Assembly (NCBI RefSeq): GCF_022664435.1
Contig: NZ_JAKREU010000017.1
Span: 1-32,101 of the forward strand
Length of the DNA stretch: 32,101 bases
Origin: Sphingomonas panni
Lineage (GTDB): Bacteria > Pseudomonadota > Alphaproteobacteria > Sphingomonadales > Sphingomonadaceae
Direction of reading: 5' to 3'
Shown in pieces: positions 15,677-23,596 of the stretch. The translations under genes were made by a program, and so were the position numbers. The notes below the pieces were generated by a model. That model was not told where the DNA came from. It did not search any database and saw only the letters and a list, made by a program, of their open reading frames with translations. Position 1 is the first letter of the stretch. Every line of letters begins with the position of its first letter.

Positions 15677-15696
15677 GAGTAAAACGCGTTTTACTC
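15677..15696. repeat. Perfect 20-bp palindrome, candidate centromere or initiator site
   Basis: GAGTAAAACGCGTTTTACTC is a perfect palindrome placed between the reverse and forward iteron clusters. It shares GTAAAA-N4-TTTTAC with the site at 13133-13152 at the repA start. Binding by ParB, or by a repA autoregulator, is inferred. Confidence 0.7.
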
Positions 15697-15729
15697 CCTT
15701 GGAGACGTCCTGTGGCCCGCGCCGTGCCC

Positions 15730-15835
15730 ACGGTATTTCAGGAACGGGGCACGGTACATGAGGAACCGAATCACGGTTCAATGGGAACGCCCCGCAGGGT
15801 ATTTCAGGAACGGCCAAACGGTATAATGGGAACGG
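15730..15835 (+). repeat. Iteron cluster 3 (five direct copies)
   Basis: ACGGTATTTCAGGAACGG (15730-15747), ACGGTACATGAGGAACCG (15751-15768), ACGGTTCAATGGGAACGC (15773-15790), AGGGTATTTCAGGAACGG (15796-15813) and ACGGTATAATGGGAACGG (15818-15835). The starts are 21, 22, 23 and 22 bases apart, about two helical turns, as expected for cooperative initiator binding on one DNA face. Confidence 0.85.
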
Positions 15836-15888
15836 CGCTGAACTCCCGACTCGCGCTGAATCGGCGAGTCGCGAAAGATCCATCCACA

Positions 15889-15930
15889 GCTTAACTTTTT
15901 ATCCTATTCTCTAAAGAGATTAACACGCCT
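15889..15930. promoter_or_regulatory. AT-rich stretch next to the iterons, candidate unwinding element
   Basis: A run of low GC content (around TTTTTATCCTATTCTCTAAA) follows the direct iterons by about 55 bases in an otherwise GC-rich region. Iteron origins normally open at such a stretch. No strong DnaA boxes were found. Confidence 0.5.
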
Positions 15931-16643
15931 GCGGCGCTCCCTTCTTTTGAAGAATTGATTGGGAAGAAGGGGAAGGGACGATCGCCGCGCACTAAGCACG
16001 TCGTCCACCCAAAAAGCTCCGTCGCGTGCGTCGCCTCACACACCCGACCGCAGATCGACGTCGATTATCGCGGCGCCTAGACTCCTTGCAAGCCAGCCAT
16101 CGCGGAGCACCTCACTACGCTCAGGTCGCCGAGGGCACCGTGACAGGAGCCATTTTCCAAGACCCGAACGAAGTCCGACCTGCACTGAGCGCCGCCAGCA
16201 GCCCGCACAGCGTGTTTCCGCTCTCGGCTATCCCCACGGCAAGCAAAGCGCCCAGAAGGCCGCTGTGGGGCCTTCCTGCCAAGCCTGATCACGAGAAGCA
16301 TGCCGTTGTGGGTCAGAGAACCCGTGGACTGGACATTGCAGCTACCGCCTTCAACTATCGATAGACGATAGCCGCCGACTGCAGAGCTCGTGTTTCACCA
16401 CTGGGACAAGGGGAACGAGACCGCGCTCGCCGGCAAATCAGTTCTTGCTGCATCCAGCGCTATGAATTGCGAACAGGGGAGGGGAGGCAGCTACCCCTTT
16501 GGTGAAAGGTTTGCCGGCGCACCTCGGTAGAGAGGCCCCGGCCAGCCGACGACATTCCAATCGTTCGACAGAAGGATGCTCCGGTTGATAGACCGGTTCA
16601 TCAGACCGGGCGGCAAGCGAAAGATCCTCCTGCGGACTGTCGT
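15931..16643. other. Intergenic stretch without a confident gene
   Basis: Open frames exist on both strands but overlap one another, lack clear ribosome sites and match no family I know. I see no repeat or RNA gene in it. Confidence 0.45.
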
Positions 16644-17699
16644 TCACAAACTCTCGGCGCGATGCTGGAGAAGCTTGTCGATGTTCTCCATCTCGCGATC
16701 GAAGGCATCGAAGACCTCCGACAGCTCGCGGCTCGCTGGCGGGGGAGGGACCACGTTGCGCGGCCGTCCACGCTTGGGCGCTGCAAAGCCAAACTCGATG
16801 GCAAGGTCCGTGCTCAGGAACACGCGCCAGGTCCGCCGCTGGGTGATCTCCACGAGCAAGCCGCAGTCGACGGCACGGCCCAGCAGTTTGCTCGCGCCGG
16901 CAACGCTCATGCTGAGCAGCTCCGCCAGCGACTGAGGCGAGAGCAGTGGCCGGTGATGGAGGAGGGCCGCGAGCCCCGGGAGGTGGCCAGGTCGATATTC
17001 CGCGACGATCGCATGCTGGGCCGCGCGATGGAGCTTTTCCAGCTCGTGCAACCGTGCGAGGTTTGCGGTGGCGCTTGCCTCAAGGCTGCGCATGGCCGCA
17101 TACCAGTCCTCGTCTCCGACAGTTCGCTTCAGCCTAAACGCCTTCACGCCGCCCACGAGGCAGGGCAGGGGAGTGGTCACCATCCCCTTGTCGCGCAGAG
17201 CGAAGGGCAGCGAGAGCCAGGGCAGGGCGGTGCTGTCGAGACGCGCATGCTGGCGGACCCGATCGAGCGCGCGGATCAGCGGCGAATGGTCCGCGGCTAT
17301 CTCGATCTCGCCGATCGCGGTCGGAAGCGCGTCGCGCCAGGCGAGGGGGTCGGGATCGCGCAGCGCCGCTTCCCAGGCGGGAAAGCCATCGAACAGGTCG
17401 AGGTTGGTCGACCGCAGCGGCCGGCCGGGGATTTGCAGCCCGCAGCCCCAGGAAAATACGTCAATTTCGTCGATCTCGGCCGATTGCAGTTGCAGGGCCC
17501 GGGTGTAGCCACTCCAGGCGGCGCGGCGTGCCCAGGCCGATGCCACCGAACTAACGCAAAACCGGGCATCGAGACGCGTAATGGCGGCCGTGCAGGAGGC
17601 GATCGCGGAGACCATCTTCGCGCTGTAGGCGGGGCCGTAGCGGCTGTTCGAGAGAGGCGCGTCCACGCCGTCTTTTAACCCAGAGCTGCTCTCAGTCAA
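16644..17699 (-). CDS. DUF1612/RHE_PE00001-family DNA-binding protein
   Basis: 351 residues resembling the rhizobial-plasmid RHE_PE00001 family. An N-terminal helical domain (AITRLDARFCVSSVASAWAR, ALQLQSAEIDEIDVFSW) precedes the DUF1612 region (WLSLPFALRDKGMVTTPLPC, GVKAFRLKR, WYAAMRSLEASATANLARLH). A C-terminal helix-turn-helix follows (LSPQSLAELLSMSVAGASKL, LGRAVDCGLLVEITQRRTWR), then a basic AAPKRGRPRN segment. The role is probably regulation of the neighbouring recombinase or of plasmid gene expression; no experimental function is known to me. The start is uncertain: the longest frame begins with TTG at 17699. It is divergent from the integrase, with a perfect inverted repeat between them. 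Confidence 0.75.
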   Translation of the reverse strand: MTESSSGLKDGVDAPLSNSRYGPAYSAKMVSAIASCTAAITRLDARFCVSSVASAWARRAAWSGYTRALQLQSAEIDEIDVFSWGCGLQIPGRPLRSTNLDLFDGFPAWEAALRDPDPLAWRDALPTAIGEIEIAADHSPLIRALDRVRQHARLDSTALPWLSLPFALRDKGMVTTPLPCLVGGVKAFRLKRTVGDEDWYAAMRSLEASATANLARLHELEKLHRAAQHAIVAEYRPGHLPGLAALLHHRPLLSPQSLAELLSMSVAGASKLLGRAVDCGLLVEITQRRTWRVFLSTDLAIEFGFAAPKRGRPRNVVPPPPASRELSEVFDAFDREMENIDKLLQHRAESL

Positions 17700-17716
17700 A
17701 TTGGCTCGTATGCGTA

Positions 17717-17743
17717 GTCGTGATAATGGGAGATTATCACGAC
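17717..17743. promoter_or_regulatory. Inverted-repeat operator between the DUF1612 gene and the integrase
   Basis: GTCGTGATAAT (17717-17727) and ATTATCACGAC (17733-17743) are perfect 11-bp arms with a 5-base spacer, in the gap between divergent genes. This is the expected form of a homodimer operator; the DUF1612 protein with its HTH is the obvious candidate ligand. Confidence 0.6.
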
Positions 17744-17782
17744 CCTATTATTATGAGAAGGACCGGGCTATGTCTCGCCGTC

Positions 17783-18922
17783 ATGGCGAAAACGGCCCTC
17801 ACCCGCAGGCAAAGCACGCCGCCCGCCGGCGCCGACGACGTCGTGGGCGAGGTCCGCGCGCTGGCTATCGACAAGGCGGCGGTCGATCCGCAGGTCATCG
17901 CGGCCGCGGCGCGGGCCTGGTCGCCGAACACGATCCGCGCGTTCCTTTCCGACATGAAGCTCTGGGATGCTTGGTGCCGGCGCACCCGAGTGCGGGCAGG
18001 GGAGGCGACCGCCGAGACCGTCGCGGCCTATGTCCGCGCGCTGTCGGGTCAGGATCATGATGAGGCGACGCGGGCGACGCCGCAGAGGGCGGCCGCGACG
18101 ATCGCGCGCTATCTCGTCAATATCGGCTGGGCCTATCGCATGGCGGGGCTGGACGATCCGACCGCAGCCCCGCTCGTGCAGCTCGAGCACAAGGCGGCGC
18201 GCAAGCTTCTCGGCACCCGCCAGACGCAGGCGCGGGGTATCCGCTACAAGGGCGATGTCAGCGATCTCGACGCGCCGGCGAGCGGCGTGAGCCTCGCGGT
18301 CCTCCTCAAGGCCACGCGCCGCGATCTCCTGGGCGCGCGCGATCGCGCGCTACTGCAGGTCAACTATGATACCGGCTGCCGGCGCTCCGAACTCGCGGCG
18401 ATGCGTATCGAGCATATCGACGGGCCCGACGTCGACGGGGCAGGGGTGGTCGAGATCGGCCGCAGCAAGACCGATCAGGAAGGGCAGGGGGCTCTCGCCT
18501 ATCTCTCGCCCGCGACCATGCGCGCGATCGCTGAATGGTGCGACAAGGCCGGGATTGCGCGCGGGGCCCTGTTCCGGCGCGTCGAAACCTGGTTCGATGG
18601 CTCGATCCGCGGTGTGGGAGAGGAGGCGCTCAACCCCGGCACGATCACGCTCATCTACAAGCGGTTGATCCGCCAGGCATTCGACAAGAAACTGCTGGGG
18701 GCGATGAGCGAGGCCGAGCTCGAGCGCTGGGTCGCGGCCGTGTCGAGCCATTCGATCCGGGTTGGCGTGGCGCAAGACAATTTTGCGGCAGGAGAGAGCC
18801 TGCCCGCCATCATGCAGGCCTATCGCTGGCGCGATCCCAAGACGGTCATGCGCTATGGCGCGAAGCTGGCGGCCAAGAGCGGAGCGAGTGCGCGTCTCGC
18901 GAAGCGTTTCGGCGGTGAATGA
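17783..18922 (+). CDS. Tyrosine recombinase/integrase
   Basis: About 379 residues from MAKTALTRRQ. The N-terminal SAM-like core-binding domain (AWSPNTIRAFLSDMKLWDAW, ATIARYLVNIGWAYRMAGLD) precedes the catalytic domain. Visible catalytic elements are Arg in YDTGCRRSELAAMR, Lys in EIGRSKTDQEGQG, His-X-X-Arg in SSHSIRVGVAQD, Trp in AYRWRDPKTVM and the nucleophilic Tyr in VMRYGAKL. All expected residues are present, so it should be active. It may resolve plasmid multimers or integrate an element. A GTG at 17720 would lie inside the operator palindrome, so the ATG at 17783 is preferred. It forms a divergent pair with the DUF1612 gene. Confidence 0.85.
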   Translation: MAKTALTRRQSTPPAGADDVVGEVRALAIDKAAVDPQVIAAAARAWSPNTIRAFLSDMKLWDAWCRRTRVRAGEATAETVAAYVRALSGQDHDEATRATPQRAAATIARYLVNIGWAYRMAGLDDPTAAPLVQLEHKAARKLLGTRQTQARGIRYKGDVSDLDAPASGVSLAVLLKATRRDLLGARDRALLQVNYDTGCRRSELAAMRIEHIDGPDVDGAGVVEIGRSKTDQEGQGALAYLSPATMRAIAEWCDKAGIARGALFRRVETWFDGSIRGVGEEALNPGTITLIYKRLIRQAFDKKLLGAMSEAELERWVAAVSSHSIRVGVAQDNFAAGESLPAIMQAYRWRDPKTVMRYGAKLAAKSGASARLAKRFGGE

Positions 18923-19174
18923 CAGGTTTTAGCTGTCCGCGTTTGGACAGTCGCAAACCGATGACCTGGCGCGGTTGGGCAGTGAGCGACACCGACATGC
19001 CTCAACGACCGAAGAAGCGAGCTCGCCGTCGGGCCGGCCCTAGCGCGCACCGATGGGGGCGAAGCCGCCGACCGGCGGGAACGCCTGTGCGCACTGCGAC
19101 GTTCTTCTCGTCAGCGCGAGCATGCGTGACTGAACCTCTCCGGCTCGAAACCAAATCCCAAAGTGGAGGGCGGC

Positions 19175-20968
19175 ATGGCCCGCATGTCGAGCGATTTCTT
19201 CGTCCAGCGCCTCAAGGATTGGGGCGTGAGCCGAATCTACGGCTATTCTGGCGATGGCATCAATGGCGTGCTGGGGGCGCTCCAGCGCGCCGAGAAGGAA
19301 GGCTCGGGCATCGAGTTCATCCAGGTCCGCCACGAGGAGATGGCGGCCTTCATGGCGACGGCGCATGCGAAATTCACCGGCGAGCTCGGCGTCTGCCTGT
19401 CGACCGGCGGTCCGGGCGCGACCCACCTGATCACCGGGCTCTATGACGCCAAGCTCGACCATGTCCCGGTCCTCGCGATCGCGGGCCAGGCCGAGAGCAC
19501 CGTGCGCGGTGCAAGCTATCAGCAGGAGCTCAATCTCGACCGACTGTTTGCCGACGTCGCCGCCTATGTGCAGGAGGCGAGCGCGCCGGCGCAGGTCCGC
19601 CATGTGACCGATCGCGCGATCCGGATCGCGGTCGCGGGCAACGCGGTCTCAACCATCGTGCTGCCCAAGGACATACAGGATACGAAATATGAGGAGCCGG
19701 GCCAGGCGCACGGCTTCACCCGCTCGGGCACCGGCTATGCACATCCGATCGTCGTCCCGCAGCCCGCCGATCTCGCGCGCGCGGCGGAGGTACTGAATGC
19801 AGGCGCCAAGGTCGCTATCCTGATTGGGGCGGGAGCCCGCGGCGCGTCGGCCGTGGTGACCGAGGTCGCCGACCTGCTTGGCGCCGGCGTCGCCAAAGCG
19901 TTGCTCGGCAAGGATGTCCTGCCTGACGATCTGCCGTTCGTGACCGGGGCGATCGGCTTGCTCGGGACCAAGCCATCGTCCGACCTCATGCGCGAGTGCG
20001 ACACGCTTCTGCTGATCGGCACGGGCTTTCCCTGGGCCGAGTTCCTGCCGAAAGACGGGCAGGCGAGGGCCGTGCAGGTCGACATCGACGCATCGATGCT
20101 GGGGCTGCGCTACCCCGTCGAGGTCAACCTGCATGGAGATGCGGCCGAAACGCTGAAAGCGCTGATCCCGCTGCTCCAGCGCAAGGATGATCGCAGTTGG
20201 CGCGAAGGCATCGAGAAGGCGACTGCGCAGTGGTGGCAGACGCTCGAGGAACGCGCCATGGCGGAAGCAAAGCCCGTCAATCCCCAGCGCGTGGTCTGGG
20301 AAATGTCGCCGCGTCTGCCCGCCGACGCGATCGTCACCTCGGATTCGGGCTCATGCGCCAACTGGTACGCGCGCGACTATCGCGTGAAGGTCGGGCAGCG
20401 TGCCTCTCTCTCGGGCGGTTTAGCCTCTATGGGCGCTGCGGTTCCCTATGCGATCGCGGCCAAGTTTGCTTATCCTGATCGGCCCGTCGTGGCGCTGGTC
20501 GGCGACGGCGCAATGCAGATGAACAATCTGGCCGAACTCATCACCGTCCAGAAATATTGGAAGCAGTGGCGCGATCCGCGCTTCATCGTCTGCGTCTTCA
20601 ACAACGGCGATCTCAACGAGGTCACGTGGGAACAGCGGGTGATGGAAGGCAATCCGCGTTTCCCGACGACGCAGGATATTCCGGACGTCCCCTACGCGCG
20701 CTTCGCGGAATTGCTGGGGCTTGGCGGCATCTACGTCGATGATCCATCCGCGCTTGGGCCGGCGTGGGAAGTTGCGCTCTCCGCCGATCGCCCGACGCTC
20801 ATCGAGGTGAAGACCGATCCCGAGGTCGTGCCGTTTCCACCGCAACTGACGCTCGAGCAGGCCAAGGGTCTGATGAGTTCGATGGTGATGGGAGACAAGG
20901 GCCTGGGCACGATGATCGCCGACACGGCGCGCCAGCTCCTGGTAACTAATGCGCGATTCAGCGGTTAA
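19175..20968 (+). CDS. Thiamine-diphosphate enzyme related to pyruvate oxidase/acetolactate synthase
   Basis: 597 residues with three domains. The N-terminal PYR domain carries the catalytic Glu in IQVRHEEMAAFMATAHAKF and GGPGATHLITGLYDAKLDHV. A central Rossmann-like domain follows (VAILIGAGARGASAVVTEVA). The C-terminal PP domain has the ThDP/Mg motif GDGAMQMNNLAELITVQKYW ending in FIVCVFNNGDLN. It most resembles the PoxB-like group that decarboxylates pyruvate or another 2-oxo acid; the substrate cannot be read from the sequence. The C-terminus (GDKGLGTMIADTARQLLVTN) could be a membrane-interaction helix, but that is speculation. The ATG at 19175 follows GGAGGG; a GTG at 19163 would overlap that ribosome site. 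A small membrane protein gene follows at 34 bases. Confidence 0.85.
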   Translation: MARMSSDFFVQRLKDWGVSRIYGYSGDGINGVLGALQRAEKEGSGIEFIQVRHEEMAAFMATAHAKFTGELGVCLSTGGPGATHLITGLYDAKLDHVPVLAIAGQAESTVRGASYQQELNLDRLFADVAAYVQEASAPAQVRHVTDRAIRIAVAGNAVSTIVLPKDIQDTKYEEPGQAHGFTRSGTGYAHPIVVPQPADLARAAEVLNAGAKVAILIGAGARGASAVVTEVADLLGAGVAKALLGKDVLPDDLPFVTGAIGLLGTKPSSDLMRECDTLLLIGTGFPWAEFLPKDGQARAVQVDIDASMLGLRYPVEVNLHGDAAETLKALIPLLQRKDDRSWREGIEKATAQWWQTLEERAMAEAKPVNPQRVVWEMSPRLPADAIVTSDSGSCANWYARDYRVKVGQRASLSGGLASMGAAVPYAIAAKFAYPDRPVVALVGDGAMQMNNLAELITVQKYWKQWRDPRFIVCVFNNGDLNEVTWEQRVMEGNPRFPTTQDIPDVPYARFAELLGLGGIYVDDPSALGPAWEVALSADRPTLIEVKTDPEVVPFPPQLTLEQAKGLMSSMVMGDKGLGTMIADTARQLLVTNARFSG

Positions 20969-21002
20969 TGGACCGTCAGCATCTTGCTGCTAGGTGGTCG
21001 GC

Positions 21003-21278
21003 ATGCCCCAAGCGACACTTCAGGCCTGGCTTTCACTCTATGCCGCGGTCGGCGTCATGGTGGCGCTGTGCGCTGTCCTCGCGATGATAAAGACCGCCTA
21101 CGATTATCGTCTGGGAACTAGGAAACTCCCAACTGCGACCGTCCTCGATAAGGTACTCGTTGCACCCCGGTTGTGGATACGTTGGCAGATCAACTATCTG
21201 CTCGGCGCGCCGGCGATCCTCGGAATTGCGATCTATTACGCGCACTACCTCGGGTTCGATACTCTTGTAGATGTGTAA
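21003..21278 (+). CDS. Small membrane protein, about 91 residues, unknown function
   Basis: Two hydrophobic helices (LSLYAAVGVMVALCAVLAMI and YLLGAPAILGIAIYYAHYLG) flank a basic, polar loop (KTAYDYRLGTRKLPTATVLD, then KVLVAPRLWIRWQ). It lies 34 bases after the ThDP enzyme gene on the same strand and is probably cotranscribed. I do not recognise a family. A start at the ATG at 21003, with AGGTGG upstream, is preferred over the GTG at 20994. Confidence 0.55.
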   Translation: MPQATLQAWLSLYAAVGVMVALCAVLAMIKTAYDYRLGTRKLPTATVLDKVLVAPRLWIRWQINYLLGAPAILGIAIYYAHYLGFDTLVDV

Positions 21279-21459
21279 GCGAGTAACTGGACCCCCCTGC
21301 CCCGGAATTCCTGTCGACCCACTGCCAAACCGGCGGTCTGAATCGATGCTGTCCTGAACGATCCGGTGCTCCACCCTCGAGTGATCGCTGCGACATAGTC
21401 CATCGTCTCGCGAAACGGCGGAATACGGCGCATCGATCGCCAGCACGCCGTGCGGCAAT

Positions 21460-21726
21460 TTGTCATTGGCGGTGCCAATTGGCAGGGAGGCCGAGGCTGT
21501 CCCGGGAGACCGAAACGCGATTGAAGACGCCGTAGCCAATCGACAGGAACTGGACCGGGCGACACGTGCCATCGCCGTGTTGCCAACGACCTTGAAGGAA
21601 TCGCTGGTCCTCCGGACTATCGAGGGCATCAGCCAAGTCGAAACCGCACTGATACTCGACATAAGCGAGAAGGCGGCCGAAACGCGTCTCTATCGCGCCC
21701 GCCAACGGGCAGCATCGCTGTCGTAA
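21460..21726 (+). pseudogene. ECF sigma factor remnant, region 4 only
   Basis: The 88-residue frame has the sigma region 4 helix-turn-helix: AIAVLPTTLKESLVLRTIEG, then ISQVETALILDISEKAAETR and LYRARQRAASLS. Region 2, which binds core polymerase and the -10, is missing; the upstream 180 bases do not encode it in any frame I can see, and the only start is a weak TTG. It is most likely a 5'-deleted pseudogene. Confidence 0.6.
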
Positions 21727-21863
21727 CAGCTTGGCCCCACCCTGTTCGGCAAAAAAGAAGGCACGAGTTTGAGGGGTAAGCGATCTGCCGTCGTATCGTA
21801 TGCATGGGGGATACAACGGATGCGCGCCGCGGAGACGGCTTTTCGACCAAATCTGGGCAAGAC

Positions 21864-23009
21864 ATGGAGCGCGGCGACCAGAAGTCGGGTCAGGGCGCTT
21901 TTGCGGTTATGGATGCCATGCGCTGTGTCCTGGCAGTCGTAGTCGCGTTCGCACATGCTTGGTATCTCCTCATCGAAGATTATTGCGGGCAAGCCTCGGT
22001 CGCGGCTTCGGCCGGCTATTTTTTGGCTGGTTATGCGCATGCAAGCGTCATTCTTTTCTTCGTGCTCAGCGGCTTCTGGATCGCGCGCAGTATCGACAGA
22101 CGGATCGGGGATTGGCATTGGTCAAGCTACCTGATCGACCGCCTTGCGCGATTGCTGGTCGTGCTAGTGCCGGCATTGGTGATCGGTGGAGCGCTCGACG
22201 CGGTGGGCCTCTACGCCCTCGAGTCATCGACCCATCTCGGCACGACCGAGACTTACGTGCTGCGCAAGGATGTCGTCGGCGCGCTCGAGTGGCATGTGCT
22301 GCTAGGCAACATTCTCTTCTTGCAGGGCATCGTGGTTGCGCCGTTCGGCACTAACGGACCACTTTGGAGCCTCGCTTATGAATTCTGGTTTTACATCTGG
22401 TTTCCGGCCATTGTCGTCAGTTGGAGGCAACGTCGCCCGTCAATCTTCTTAATTTTTATCGGTCTGGCCTGGATTACGCCATTCATGCTGATCGGCTTTG
22501 CTTGTTGGCTTTGTGGTGCTGCGCTTCATGGTATGACCAAAACGCATCTGACCGATTTTCCCCGATCACCGATTGGCCGCACCTGGCTGATCATTGCGAG
22601 CAGCATATTACCGGCAATACTTATCGTTGTGCGGGTTGTCGGACTGGAGGGCCTTGAACTGGCACTGGCGGGCGCATTCGCACTTTTTCTATATATATTG
22701 CTACGAGCGAATCCGCCAACGCCGCGCTGGTTGCGACCGTTCGCCGGTTATGGAGCAAAAGCCAGCTTTTCACTCTATGCCATGCACTTTCCAATCATGG
22801 CATTCGCCGCAGCGTTGTTAGTGGGCTCTGAGCGCTTACCACCAACGGCGGGCAACATCGCACTTGTTGGCGCTACGCTCGCACTTGCAGTTTTTGCCTG
22901 TGGTCTGTTTGCGACTCTCACCGAACGGCACACCGCGCGGGTACGCACCTTCTTCTACGCCAAGCTGTTGACCGTCCAGAAAGCGTGCGCGGGCCGTTTG
23001 GTATCCTAG
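21864..23009 (+). CDS. Membrane-bound acyltransferase, Acyltransferase_3 (OafA-like) family
   Basis: About 381 residues with roughly ten membrane spans. The N-terminal motif MDAMRCVLAVVVAFAHAWYL contains the conserved R...H pair thought to be catalytic in this family; VILFFVLSGFWIARS and FGTNGPLWSLAYEFWFYIWF are also characteristic, and the C-terminal FSLYAMHFPIMAFAAALL fits. Such enzymes O-acylate polysaccharides, lipids or other envelope molecules; the acceptor is unknown. The start is uncertain among ATG codons at 21804, 21864 and 21909. No polysaccharide genes are nearby, so the gene is isolated. An imperfect hairpin at about 23042-23069 follows it, just before the IS66 insertion. Confidence 0.8.
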   Translation: MERGDQKSGQGAFAVMDAMRCVLAVVVAFAHAWYLLIEDYCGQASVAASAGYFLAGYAHASVILFFVLSGFWIARSIDRRIGDWHWSSYLIDRLARLLVVLVPALVIGGALDAVGLYALESSTHLGTTETYVLRKDVVGALEWHVLLGNILFLQGIVVAPFGTNGPLWSLAYEFWFYIWFPAIVVSWRQRRPSIFLIFIGLAWITPFMLIGFACWLCGAALHGMTKTHLTDFPRSPIGRTWLIIASSILPAILIVVRVVGLEGLELALAGAFALFLYILLRANPPTPRWLRPFAGYGAKASFSLYAMHFPIMAFAAALLVGSERLPPTAGNIALVGATLALAVFACGLFATLTERHTARVRTFFYAKLLTVQKACAGRLVS

Positions 23010-23198
23010 AACTGCAGCAAGGCTTGTCGAATCGGTGAGGGGTGGATGGATTACGCACGTATCATCCACTGACTGTTATGGATGCGCTAGCCTGTCCGGC
23101 GTAAGCGTGGTCAGCAGGCCGTCTTGCGGTAGCGCCGGTAGCAGGGATGCTTGTCGCCTTTGACGAGGGCGCGGCCGTGCGGGAAGTTTTGGGTTCTA

Positions 23199-23232
23199 CG
23201 ACCAGTCATACGAGCACTCGTATGACTGGTCG
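23199..23232. repeat. 16-bp perfect inverted repeat covering the IS66 tnpA start
   Basis: Arms 23199-23214 and 23217-23232 are perfectly complementary around a 2-base centre. The right arm contains the ATG at 23222. In RNA this would be a very stable hairpin hiding the start codon, suggesting repression of transposase translation, or a DNA-level operator. Confidence 0.7.
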
Positions 23233-23596
23233 GATGGAGGTGGTTGGCCGGGTGTCAGGCCGGCGCCGATGGTCGGACACGGAGAAGCTGGAGATCCTGG
23301 CGGAGGCGTTCCGACCGGGGGGTCGGGTCTGCGATGTCATCGCGCATCGCGAGGTATCGAGCAGCCTGATCTACACGTGGCGCAAGCAGCTGCGCGAAGG
23401 CAAGTTGGCCGGGGCGATGCCGTCGCTGCCGGTATTTGCCGAGGTACAGGTGGCGGAACTGACGCCGCCAGCGCCACAGCCGGCGCCATATCCATCGGGG
23501 CTCATCCAGATCGAGTTGCCGGGCGGCGTGCGGGTGAGTGTCGACGCAGGCGTGGATGCAGATGTGCTTGCACGGGTTTTGTCGGTGCTGCGATGA
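23222..23596 (+). CDS. tnpA: IS66 transposition protein TnpA (HTH)
   Basis: About 124 residues with the HTH_Tnp_1-like domain RRRWSDTEKLEILAEAF then VCDVIAHREVSSSLIYTWRK, and the C-terminal segment SGLIQIELPGGVRVSVDAGV, then DADVLARVLSVLR, found in IS66 OrfA/TnpA proteins. It is an accessory DNA-binding protein for transposition. The start at 23222 (MTGRMEVVGR) is preferred; an in-frame start at 23147 would add 25 residues spanning the hairpin. The stop overlaps the tnpB start (ATGA). Confidence 0.85.
   Translation: MTGRMEVVGRVSGRRRWSDTEKLEILAEAFRPGGRVCDVIAHREVSSSLIYTWRKQLREGKLAGAMPSLPVFAEVQVAELTPPAPQPAPYPSGLIQIELPGGVRVSVDAGVDADVLARVLSVLR

Larger units (their letters stand above)
14286..15930. 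other. Iteron-based origin of replication (oriV) region, interrupted by an IS200-like element
   Basis: Eleven copies of an 18-bp motif lie here with a perfect 20-bp palindrome and an AT-rich stretch, immediately downstream of the initiator gene. This is the expected composition of an iteron origin. An IS200/IS605 tnpA element divides the iterons three to eight. There is no other gene in the region; short open frames overlap the iterons in several phases. A poor DnaA-box match (CCATCCACA) lies at 15880-15888. Confidence 0.75.

Noticed and set aside
15677..15835. Possible CRISPR array because of regularly spaced repeats
   Set aside because: Repeats are 18 bases with spacers of only 3-5 bases and are degenerate; this is an iteron array, and no cas gene is present.
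15959..16364. Two overlapping plus-strand frames after the origin
   Set aside because: They overlap each other, lack ribosome sites and resemble no protein family; treated as intergenic.
21033..21662. 209-codon minus-strand frame over the small membrane protein and sigma remnant
   Set aside because: It is antisense to two recognisable products and matches no family.
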